DNA of 64,000 nt from Candidatus Cybelea sp. (lineage in GTDB: Bacteria > Vulcanimicrobiota > Vulcanimicrobiia > Vulcanimicrobiales > Vulcanimicrobiaceae): contig DASXFZ010000060.1 in assembly GCA_036489315.1 (NCBI GenBank), positions 83,857 through 147,856 of the forward strand, written 5' to 3'. Shown here one piece after another: positions 16,304 to 23,974 of this stretch. The notes below the pieces were generated by a model that was not told where the DNA came from, ran no database searches, and saw only the letters and a list, made by a program, of their open reading frames with translations. Numbering within the stretch: position 1 is the stretch's first letter; each line of letters begins with the position of its first letter. Position numbers and translations under genes: made by a program.

Positions 16304-18094
16304 GTGGTACCGGCAGTGTCGCAATTGAGCCGTCGCGAGATCCTGTACCGCCTGGCCCGCGAGGCGCGCCCTTACTACTCTCGCATCGCGGTTGCGATGG
16401 CCATGGGCATCCTCGCCGGCGTTCTGTCGATCGCCCCGCCGCTCGCTTTTCGCGTCATCATCAATCAGGTGCTCGTGCCCCCGGCGGGACACGCGCCAGA
16501 TCTGCGGGCCCTCTACCTTTCCTTGGGGTTCACCTCGATCGCGCTCGTGATGGCGAACGCAGCGATCTACGGCCAGACCTACCTTACGGCTTGGAGCGGC
16601 CAGCACTTGGTTGCGCGTCTGCGCGTGCGTCTCTTCGAGCGCCTTCTGAACTTGCCGCTGCACGAGTTCGACAAGTGGCGCCCCGGCGAGCTGATCGCAC
16701 GCTTCTCCACCGACCTGCAAATAATGATCGATGCGGTCAGCGTCTCGGTGCCGCAGCTGGTCGTAGCGCTGGCAACCTTTATCTCGTCGTTTGCGACGAT
16801 GATCTATCTCGATTGGCTGCTCACGCTCTCGCTCGTTCTCGTCGCGCCGATCGTCTCGTTCACGGTATCGAACTTCCAGCGTCTGATCTCATCGAGCACG
16901 CACCTCGCGCAACGCCGCATCGCGGACCTTACCGCGACGCTTTCCGAAGTGCTCGGCGGTCAGCGGGTAGTCAAGTCGTTCGGGCGCGAGCAGTTCGAGG
17001 TGGCGCGCTTCCGGCAGCGCAACGACGATTTCTTCGGCGCGTACATGAAACTGACACAGTTCATCCAGACCCAGCCGCTCGTGATCTCGACGATCATGGT
17101 CGCCGCCGTCGTCGCGATCATGTGGCTCTCGGTGCGCGAGGTACTCGTCGGAAGGCTCGACACCGGGCGCGTCTTCATGTACTGGGGGCTGCTGGTGAAC
17201 CTGATGAATCCGATGAACCGGGTCGCGGCGTTCTTCGGGGACATCAGCAAGGCGATGGTCGGGGCGGGACGAGTCTTCGAACTGCTCGACCTGCCCATCG
17301 AGGTTGAAGACGCGCCGGACGCAGTCACGCTACCGGCGGTCGACGGGCAAATCGATTTCGCGGGAGTGACGTTTCGCTACCATCCGAACGAGCCGCCGGC
17401 GCTGCGAGACGTCGTCGCGCGCATCGAAGCCGGTGAGATCGTCGCGCTGGTCGGCCCCTCGGGCGCGGGTAAGACGACCCTCGTCAACCTCGTGCCTCGC
17501 TTTTATTCGCCGCAAGAAGGCAGCGTGCGCATCGACGGCGTCGACGTCGCGCGCGCTAAGCTCTCGGACCTTCGCCGTGCGATCGCGATCGTTCCGCAGG
17601 ACGTGCAGCTCTTCCGCGCCTCGGTCTTGGAGAACATCCGGTATGGGAGGCTCGAGGCGACAGACGGCGAGGTGCGTGCCGCCGCGCGCGACGCGAACGT
17701 CGAAGAGTACGTCCGCAACTTCCCCGATGGCTACGCGACCGAAGTCGGGGAGCGCGGCGTTCGCCTATCCGGCGGCCAGCGCCAGCGCATTGCAATCGCC
17801 CGGGCCGTGCTGCGAGATCCACGGATCCTCATTCTCGACGAGGCCACCAGCGCGCTCGATAGTCACTCCGAGGCGATGATCGAAGAGGCCCTCGATCGGC
17901 TTCTGCCGGGGCGGACGACGCTGATCATCGCGCACCGCTTATCGACCGTTCGGCGAGCACACAAAGTGCTCTACCTCGAGGCCGGCCGCGTGGTCGAGAT
18001 CGGCACGCACGAGCAGCTGCTTGCCCGAGGCGGCGCGTACGCCCGCTTGCATGCGGCGCAGTTTGCGGCCGGCTTGCCGCGATCGGCGTCTTAG
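16304..18094 (+). CDS. ABC-type exporter, fused membrane and ATPase domains (MsbA-like)
   Basis: The 596-residue half-transporter has six transmembrane helices in the first 320 residues and then an ATPase domain: Walker A GPSGAGKTT at about 384-392, signature LSGGQRQRIAIARA, Walker B ILILDEATSALD and the switch histidine IIAHRLSTV. As a homodimer it would export lipids, lipid A precursors or drugs. GTG at 16304 is used; GTG at 16316 is an alternative, and neither has a good ribosome site. It ends in a 4-base overlap with a convergent VOC gene. Confidence 0.93.
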   Translation: MVPAVSQLSRREILYRLAREARPYYSRIAVAMAMGILAGVLSIAPPLAFRVIINQVLVPPAGHAPDLRALYLSLGFTSIALVMANAAIYGQTYLTAWSGQHLVARLRVRLFERLLNLPLHEFDKWRPGELIARFSTDLQIMIDAVSVSVPQLVVALATFISSFATMIYLDWLLTLSLVLVAPIVSFTVSNFQRLISSSTHLAQRRIADLTATLSEVLGGQRVVKSFGREQFEVARFRQRNDDFFGAYMKLTQFIQTQPLVISTIMVAAVVAIMWLSVREVLVGRLDTGRVFMYWGLLVNLMNPMNRVAAFFGDISKAMVGAGRVFELLDLPIEVEDAPDAVTLPAVDGQIDFAGVTFRYHPNEPPALRDVVARIEAGEIVALVGPSGAGKTTLVNLVPRFYSPQEGSVRIDGVDVARAKLSDLRRAIAIVPQDVQLFRASVLENIRYGRLEATDGEVRAAARDANVEEYVRNFPDGYATEVGERGVRLSGGQRQRIAIARAVLRDPRILILDEATSALDSHSEAMIEEALDRLLPGRTTLIIAHRLSTVRRAHKVLYLEAGRVVEIGTHEQLLARGGAYARLHAAQFAAGLPRSAS

Positions 18095-18459
18095 GCGGCT
18101 TCTCGCTGCGGCGGCTTGCGCTGGTGGAGGGCGAAACGATTGCCGTCCGGATCGCTCGCAAAACAGGTCGTGCAAGCAGGGAATTCGTGCAGCTCACTGA
18201 CCTCGAGACCCATCGACTTCAAGCGCGAGCGCAACGCGTCGATGTCGTCGACCTCGAACGCCGCGCCGTTCGAAGCCCCCGGCATGAAGCCTAAGCCCTC
18301 GCCGTTTCCGATTCCGAACGTCGCGCTCCCGACGTTGAATTCAACCCAGTGGTCGCCGAACGTGTCGCCGACCACGAGGCCGAGGACATCACGATAAAAG
18401 TCGCGGGCCCGCGGGACGTCCCGAACCGAGTAGGCGATGAAGGCGATGTCTTTGACCAT
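18091..18459 (-). CDS. VOC/glyoxalase-family protein
   Basis: The 122-residue protein has one vicinal-oxygen-chelate module pair: IAFIAYSVRDVPRARDFYRDVLGLVV at the start and AFEVDDIDALRSRLKSMGLEV in the second half, ending CFASDPDGNRFALHQ with a metal-ligand-type segment. Family members act on glyoxal adducts, fosfomycin or catechols, or have no enzyme activity. It starts at ATG 18459, divergent from csrA, with AGGAGG upstream on its own strand. Confidence 0.85.
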   Translation of the reverse strand: MVKDIAFIAYSVRDVPRARDFYRDVLGLVVGDTFGDHWVEFNVGSATFGIGNGEGLGFMPGASNGAAFEVDDIDALRSRLKSMGLEVSELHEFPACTTCFASDPDGNRFALHQRKPPQREAA

Positions 18460-18579
18460 GCGATCCTCCTAGAGGGCGTGCAGAATTCCGGATCGGCCGC
18501 CGCGGCACCTGTCCTCGAACGGCCGGGGCAAAGGCGCGCACTGCCGCTCGCGCGAAGGCGCCGATTACGGAGGGTGTAC

Positions 18580-18816
18580 ATGCTGGTGCTGACCAGGAAA
18601 TCCAATCAATCCATTATGATCGGTAGCGAGATTCGCGTTACCGTCGTCGGCTTCGACGGCGATCAGGTTAAGATCGGAATCGAGGCGCCGCGCGACGTGG
18701 TGGTCCGACGATCCGAGATCTACGATCAACTTCACGAAAAAAATGAACCGGACGCTGCGGCCCAGAGCCCGGCGCCGGTAGGAAAAGGCTCCGCCGGGGC
18801 CGATACACCGTCGTGA
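18580..18816 (+). CDS. csrA: Carbon storage regulator CsrA
   Basis: The 78-residue protein starts with the canonical MLVLTRKSNQSIMIG and contains IRVTVVGFDGDQVKIGIEAP and VVRRSEIY, the RNA-binding edge of CsrA. The core is about 60 residues; the remaining 18 form a polar tail. CsrA binds GGA motifs in leaders and controls translation. ATG was chosen over an upstream in-frame GTG because it matches the family start and has CGGAGGG ahead. Its stop overlaps the cysD start (GTGATG), so it is translationally coupled to sulfate activation genes. No fliW or flagellar gene is nearby. Confidence 0.95.
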   Translation: MLVLTRKSNQSIMIGSEIRVTVVGFDGDQVKIGIEAPRDVVVRRSEIYDQLHEKNEPDAAAQSPAPVGKGSAGADTPS

Positions 18817-19625
18817 TGCCGACACAGACCGATGCCGACCTTGATGTCCTCGAGTCGCGAACGATCTACATTTTACGCGAAGCGTTCTCGTGCGTTTCGC
18901 CGATTGCCATGCTCTGGTCGATCGGAAAGGACTCGACCGCACTGCTCTGGATGGTGCGCAAAGCCTTCCTTGGCGAGATCCCTTTTCCGCTCGTGCTGCT
19001 CGACACCGGGATGGAGTTTCCCGAAGTCTATGCGTTCCGCGATCGACTCGTTCGCGAGTGGCAATTGCCGATCATCAACGAAGTCTGTCCGCCGGAGAGC
19101 ACGGTCGATCAGACGCTGCCGCCGGCCGCTCGTCATGCGGCGCGCAAAACCGCGGGGCTGCGCGGGCTTCTGGCGCGAGAAGGATACCGGGGAATCATCT
19201 TAGGTATCCGCCGCGACGAACAAGCTATACGCGCTAAGGAGCGCATTTTTAGTCCCCGTAACGCGGACGGTTCGTGGGATCCGCGAACGCAGCCGCCGGA
19301 ACTGTGGGACTTTTTTCCATACGAAGTTCCCGATGGTGCGCACGTTCGGATTCATCCGCTCTTACATTGGACGGAGCTGGATATCTGGCGTTACACGCGA
19401 CGCGAGGGAATTCCGTACGTGCCGCTTTATTTAGCCAAAGACGGCATGCGTTTCCGCTCTCTGGGTGAGAGCAACATTACGATTCCGATTCCCAGCACGG
19501 CGGACACGCTCGATGCGGTCATTTCGGAGTTGGAAAAGACGCGCGAGCCTGAACGCGCCGGCCGCACGATGGATAGCGAAAGCGAAGACGCTTTCGAACG
19601 CCTCCGCACAACGGGGTACATGTGA
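18816..19625 (+). CDS. cysD: Sulfate adenylyltransferase subunit 2
   Basis: The 269-residue protein is the PP-loop subunit that makes APS from sulfate and ATP. It has WSIGKDSTALLW (loop at about 35-40), LDTGMEFPEVYAFRD, GIRRDEQ and HPLLHWTELDIWRYTRREGIPYVPLY, all diagnostic for CysD. It overlaps csrA by one base (a GTG lies one codon earlier) and cysNC by four. The partner GTPase follows, as in classical CysDN. Confidence 0.95.
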   Translation: MPTQTDADLDVLESRTIYILREAFSCVSPIAMLWSIGKDSTALLWMVRKAFLGEIPFPLVLLDTGMEFPEVYAFRDRLVREWQLPIINEVCPPESTVDQTLPPAARHAARKTAGLRGLLAREGYRGIILGIRRDEQAIRAKERIFSPRNADGSWDPRTQPPELWDFFPYEVPDGAHVRIHPLLHWTELDIWRYTRREGIPYVPLYLAKDGMRFRSLGESNITIPIPSTADTLDAVISELEKTREPERAGRTMDSESEDAFERLRTTGYM

Positions 19626-21451
19626 GACAAGTTCGGATAGTCATGGTTGGAGACGTCGACGCTGGTAAGTCGACGATCCTGGGAAGAATGCTGGTCGATC
19701 TCGGCCAGGTAACGCCGGCAAAGCTCGAGGAGCTGCAGAGCTCCAGTACCAAGCGAGGCGTCCCGATCGAGTACTCGTTCCTGCTGGACGCTTTCCAGCT
19801 CGAGCGCGATCAAGCGATCACCCTGGACATCTCGCGTATCTGGTTGCGCATGCCCGATCGCGACTACGTCTTCGTCGATGCGCCCGGCCACCGGGAGCTG
19901 ATCCGGAACCTGCTTACCGGTGCTTCCGAGGTCGACGCAGCGATCATGGTCGTTGCGGTCGACGAGGGCATCACGCTGCAGACCCGGCGGCAGGCGCTCT
20001 TCCTGCAGTGGTTCGGTTTCAAAGAGCTGCTGGTCGTGGTCAACAAGCTCGACCTCTCCGACGAGCCCGAAACCGCGTTCGTGGCGCGCCGTGCGGAGAT
20101 TCGCACCTTCCTCGAACAGCTCGGCATCACGCCGATCGAAATCATCCCGCTGGCCGCGCGCGACGGCGATAACATCGCGGTGGCCACCCAGCGCTGGTCG
20201 TGGTGGAAGGGCCCGACGCTGCTCGAGTCGCTCGCCCAGCTTCATCCGTATACGGCACCGGCCGGCGGCCCGCTGCGGTTCGTCGTACAAGACGTCTATC
20301 GTCGCGACGGCAATCGGCTTATCGCCGGGCTCGTCGAGGCGGGCACGCTTCGCGCGGGCGAACGCGTTGTCTTCTGGCCCCTGCAGACCGACGCGGTCGT
20401 TAGTGCGATCCATCGGTGGCCGCAAGAAGTCGATGAGGCAAAGGCCGGCGACGCGGTGGCGATCGCGCTCGACGAGCGAATCTTCGTCGACCGCGGCGCG
20501 GTGGCGAGTTATCCCGGCGATGGACCCGCACTCGGACACGCGGTGCAGGCGACCGTCGTTTGGCTCGGCGGCGATCCGGTCATGCCCGGCGAGACGCTTC
20601 GTCTACGCATCGGAACGCGCGAGATGCCCGTTACCCTACAACGCATCGACGAAGTGATCGATCCCGACACGCTCGCCGGCAAGCCCGGCGATGTGGTTGC
20701 AAAGAGCGACGTCGCGGTCATCACGCTCGCGGCGCGCGAGCTGATCGCCGCCGACGATGAGTTGGAGACGACCAGCATCGGACGTTTCGTCCTGCTGCAC
20801 GGCACCAACGTCGTCGCCGGCGGCCGCGTTCGCTCGGTCATCGGGCGCCCGCGCTCGGAGGGCGCGACCGATATCGTCGCGCAGACTTCCTCGGTGCAGC
20901 CGAATGAGCGATTCTGGCGCAACGGTCATCGCGGCGGCGTCTTCTGGCTCACCGGGCTGCCGAGCGCCGGTAAGTCTACGCTCGCCATGACGGCGCAGCG
21001 GATGCTCTTCGATCGGGGCCGGCACGTCTACGTTCTCGACGGGGACACGCTGCGGACCTCGTTGAATGTTGACCTAGGTTTCTCTGAGGAGGACCGCTCC
21101 GAGAACGTCCGGCGGACGGCAGCCGTGGCTGCGGTGCTCGCCGATGGGGGTTTCGTGGTGATCTGCGCGCTGATCTCACCCTTTTCTGACGACCGTACCA
21201 AGGCGCGTGCTTCCTACCCCGGCGGCTTCCACGAAGTCTACGTTTCCTGCGACCTGCAAACGGCGGAAGGTCGCGACGTCAAGGGTCACTACAAGCGGGC
21301 TCGCGCCGGAGAGATCGCCCGCTTCACCGGAATCTCCTCGCCGTACGAGGCGCCCCAGAATCCCGACTTGGCGGTCGATACAACCCGGCAGTCGATCCCC
21401 GAGTCGGCGGCGACGCTCATCGAGTATATCGAGGAGCACACCAAGCCTTGA
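19622..21451 (+). CDS. cysNC: Bifunctional sulfate adenylyltransferase GTPase / APS kinase
   Basis: The 609-residue fusion starts with an EF-Tu-like GTPase (GDVDAGKS at 10-17, DAPGH, NKLD) followed by two beta-barrel domains, and ends with an APS kinase domain (GLPSAGKS at about 445-452, then DGDTLRTSLNVDLGFSEEDR). It drives APS synthesis with GTP and then phosphorylates APS to PAPS. The fusion order is the CysNC arrangement seen in many proteobacteria and actinobacteria. GTG start overlaps cysD. It provides PAPS for sulfite production or sulfation. Confidence 0.96.
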   Translation: MRQVRIVMVGDVDAGKSTILGRMLVDLGQVTPAKLEELQSSSTKRGVPIEYSFLLDAFQLERDQAITLDISRIWLRMPDRDYVFVDAPGHRELIRNLLTGASEVDAAIMVVAVDEGITLQTRRQALFLQWFGFKELLVVVNKLDLSDEPETAFVARRAEIRTFLEQLGITPIEIIPLAARDGDNIAVATQRWSWWKGPTLLESLAQLHPYTAPAGGPLRFVVQDVYRRDGNRLIAGLVEAGTLRAGERVVFWPLQTDAVVSAIHRWPQEVDEAKAGDAVAIALDERIFVDRGAVASYPGDGPALGHAVQATVVWLGGDPVMPGETLRLRIGTREMPVTLQRIDEVIDPDTLAGKPGDVVAKSDVAVITLAARELIAADDELETTSIGRFVLLHGTNVVAGGRVRSVIGRPRSEGATDIVAQTSSVQPNERFWRNGHRGGVFWLTGLPSAGKSTLAMTAQRMLFDRGRHVYVLDGDTLRTSLNVDLGFSEEDRSENVRRTAAVAAVLADGGFVVICALISPFSDDRTKARASYPGGFHEVYVSCDLQTAEGRDVKGHYKRARAGEIARFTGISSPYEAPQNPDLAVDTTRQSIPESAATLIEYIEEHTKP

Positions 21452-22230
21452 TTTGGAGCTACGTGGTTGTCGGCTTCATCGTCGGAGCCTGCACAGCGTA
21501 TAGCGGCGTCGGGGCGGGTGCCATCACGACGCCGCTGCTCATCTTCCTCGGGGTCGGCACGGACAAGGCAATCGGTTCTGACCTGCTCTTCGCGCTTGGT
21601 ACGCGGCTCGTTGCCATGATCGCACACGTGCAGAAACGGACGGTGCAGGTTTCCGTCCTTTGGCGGCTCTCGATCGGCGGGCTCCCGGGGGCGATCATCG
21701 GCGTTGCGCTCAGCGTTTGGCTGCACAAGCACCTCGATATCCGGCAGCTCGAACACACGTTGCGGCTTGCGGTCGCCGGCGCACTGCTGATCTCGGCGGC
21801 CGGAATCATCTTCAATCGCAGGCTCGCCGGCGATTTCTCCGATACGGCCGCGAACAAGCTTCCCACCCTGCGGCTCGCACTGATCGGGTTCTTTGTTGGG
21901 ATTACGGTCAGCATTACGTCGATCGGCGCCGGGTCGCTGACGCTTCCGCTCTTGCTGTTGGTTGCGCCGGTCGTTGCGCTGCGCCGCCTCGTCGGAACGG
22001 ATCTCGCCTTCGCCGTCGTCGTCCTCGTACCGTCACTGCTCGGTCACTGGAAGATCGGGGACGTCAATCCGATGATCGCCGGGTCGTTGCTGCTTGGCTC
22101 GATACCGGGCGTCTTCGTCGGAGCGCACTTTGTAACGCGGCTGCCGGAACGGTGGTTCCGCGGCGCGCTGGCGTGCCTGCTCGTGATCGTCGCGCTCTTC
22201 CTTCTGCCGATCGGCGCGCCGCACTCCTAG
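21448..22230 (+). CDS. TSUP-family (TauE/SafE) membrane permease
   Basis: The 260-residue protein is almost wholly hydrophobic, with about eight transmembrane helices in two repeats: GAITTPLLIFLGVGTDKAIGSDLLFA and GSLTLPLLLLVAPVVALRRLVGTDLAFA are the paired TSUP motifs. Members move sulfite, sulfoacetate or similar anions across the membrane. The TTG start overlaps the cysNC stop, so transport of sulfate or sulfite in this assimilation operon is likely. Stop codon shares CTAG with the convergent rmlA. Confidence 0.9.
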   Translation: MIWSYVVVGFIVGACTAYSGVGAGAITTPLLIFLGVGTDKAIGSDLLFALGTRLVAMIAHVQKRTVQVSVLWRLSIGGLPGAIIGVALSVWLHKHLDIRQLEHTLRLAVAGALLISAAGIIFNRRLAGDFSDTAANKLPTLRLALIGFFVGITVSITSIGAGSLTLPLLLLVAPVVALRRLVGTDLAFAVVVLVPSLLGHWKIGDVNPMIAGSLLLGSIPGVFVGAHFVTRLPERWFRGALACLLVIVALFLLPIGAPHS

Positions 22231-22961
22231 GAGCGCAGGCGGGGCGCTCGCTCCTTCGCGACGAGTTCGTTGGCGCGGAAGAGGCTCTCAAAGGTTCCCG
22301 CGTCGGTCCACCATCCTTCGAGAACGTCGTAGTGCAGATCGCCCTGCGCGATGTAACGATTGTGCACGTCGACGATCTCCAGCTCGCCACGCTGCGAAGG
22401 CACGAGCGTACGAATGAACTCGAAGACGCGGCGGTCGAACATATAGATACCCGTCACGGCATAGGAGCTCTTCGGTTCGGCCGGCTTCTCCTCGATCGCG
22501 ACGATCTGCTCTCCATCGAGCACCGGAACGCCGAAGCGGCTGGGGTCGGCGACCGCCTTGAGCAGAATGCGCGCGCCGGAAGGCTGGGCGCGGAAGCGCT
22601 CCACATACGGTGCGATGCTCTCCTGAAGCAAATTGTCTCCCAGAACGACGACGATCCGTTCGCCCTCGGCGAAGTGCTCGGCGAGACGGAGCGCGTCGGC
22701 GATGCCGCCTTCGCCTTCCTGATACGTGTAGTAGATGTCGTGCAGGCCGAACTCCGCGCCGTTTCCCAGCAAGCGGAGGAAGTCGCCGGCGGAGCCGCCC
22801 CCGGTGACGATCATGATGTCGCGAATGCCCGCCGAACAGAGCGTGTGCAGCGGATAGTAGATCATCGGGCGGTCGTAGACCGGCAGAAGATGTTTGTTGG
22901 TCACCTTCGTCAGCGGGCGCAGACGGCTGCCGAGCCCGCCCGCGAGGATTACGCCCTTCAT
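22227..22961 (-). CDS. rmlA: Glucose-1-phosphate thymidylyltransferase-type nucleotidyltransferase
   Basis: The 244-residue enzyme has the nucleotide-sugar start MKGVILAGGLGSRLRPLTKVTNKHLLPVYDRPMI (given here in part) and the segments GDNLL, IEEKP, AVTGIYMFD and LEGWWTDAGTFESL, all typical for RmlA. It would make dTDP-glucose from dTTP and glucose-1-phosphate. It lacks the extra C-terminal helices of the 290-residue RmlA, matching the shorter subclass. ATG start overlaps the rmlB stop by four bases. The two enzymes supply dTDP-4-keto-6-deoxyglucose for surface sugars. Confidence 0.9.
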   Translation of the reverse strand: MKGVILAGGLGSRLRPLTKVTNKHLLPVYDRPMIYYPLHTLCSAGIRDIMIVTGGGSAGDFLRLLGNGAEFGLHDIYYTYQEGEGGIADALRLAEHFAEGERIVVVLGDNLLQESIAPYVERFRAQPSGARILLKAVADPSRFGVPVLDGEQIVAIEEKPAEPKSSYAVTGIYMFDRRVFEFIRTLVPSQRGELEIVDVHNRYIAQGDLHYDVLEGWWTDAGTFESLFRANELVAKERAPRLRS

Positions 22962-23941
22962 GCGGGCGCCGCTTTCAAGGGACGCCACCACGCTTCGTTG
23001 CGGCGGTACCAGTCGATCGTTCGCGCGATGCCCTCGGCGAAGGGCACGCGCGGTTGCCATCCCAGCGAGTGCAGCCGCGAGCTATCGATGGCGTAGCGGC
23101 GATCGTGCCCGAGCCGGTCGGTGACGTGTTCGACGTGGCGTTCCATCGAACGGCCGCAGCCTTCGACGAGCAGCCGCGTGAGCTCCATATTGGTCATCGG
23201 TGTTCCCCCGCCGAGGTTGTAGGCGCGCCCCGTTTCGCCGCGCTCCAAGACGTCGAGAATTCCGCGCGCATGATCTTCGACCCACAGCCAGTCGCGGATC
23301 TGTAATCCATCACCGTAGACGGGAACGCGCCGGTCGTCAAGCAGGTTGGTAATGAAGAGCGGGACGATCTTCTCAGGAAATTGATTCGGCCCGTAGGTGT
23401 TGCTGCCGCGGGTGATGACGACCGGCGATGCGTACGTCGCGTGATACGCCAGCGCGAGCAGATCGCCCGCCGCTTTGCTGGCCGCGTACGGACTGCGGGG
23501 CCGCAGCGGATCGCTTTCGCGCGACGCACCTTCGGGGACGTGCCCGTAGACTTCGTCGGTCGAGACTTGAAGCATGCGCGGTACTCTTTGGGCGCGCAAG
23601 GCTTCGAGGAGAACGTGCGTTCCGAGGGCGTCGGTGCGGACGAAGTCTCGTGCGTCGGCGATCGAACGGTCGACGTGGGTCTCGGCGGCGAAGTTCACCA
23701 ACGCCTCCGCGCCGGAGCCGATCGCCTCGCGTACTGCCGCGGGGTCGCAGATGTCCCCCTTGATGAAGCGATATCGCGGATTGCCTTGCACGTCCGGCAG
23801 ATTTTTGGGATTGGCGGCGTAGGTCATCGCATCGAGATTGACGACCTCCACGTTTGGACGCTCGCGCAGCACGAGGCGAACGAAGTGCGATCCGATGAAG
23901 CCCAAGCCTCCGGTGACAACCCAGCGCATTGCGCGCGGCAT
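22958..23941 (-). CDS. rmlB: dTDP-glucose 4,6-dehydratase
   Basis: The 327-residue extended short-chain dehydrogenase has the NAD loop TGGLGFIGSHFVR, NLDAMTYAAN, FAAETHVDRSI, the catalytic YxxxK in SPYAASKAAGDLL, and NTYGPNQFPEK, all hallmarks of RmlB. It converts dTDP-glucose to dTDP-4-keto-6-deoxyglucose. The ATG at 23941 is used; a second Met four codons later is also possible. It is followed directly by rmlA; rmlC and rmlD are not in the window. Confidence 0.95.
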   Translation of the reverse strand: MPRAMRWVVTGGLGFIGSHFVRLVLRERPNVEVVNLDAMTYAANPKNLPDVQGNPRYRFIKGDICDPAAVREAIGSGAEALVNFAAETHVDRSIADARDFVRTDALGTHVLLEALRAQRVPRMLQVSTDEVYGHVPEGASRESDPLRPRSPYAASKAAGDLLALAYHATYASPVVITRGSNTYGPNQFPEKIVPLFITNLLDDRRVPVYGDGLQIRDWLWVEDHARGILDVLERGETGRAYNLGGGTPMTNMELTRLLVEGCGRSMERHVEHVTDRLGHDRRYAIDSSRLHSLGWQPRVPFAEGIARTIDWYRRNEAWWRPLKAAPA

Positions 23942-23974
23942 TCGGTGCTCCGCCGGAAAATCTTAGGGAGTCTT

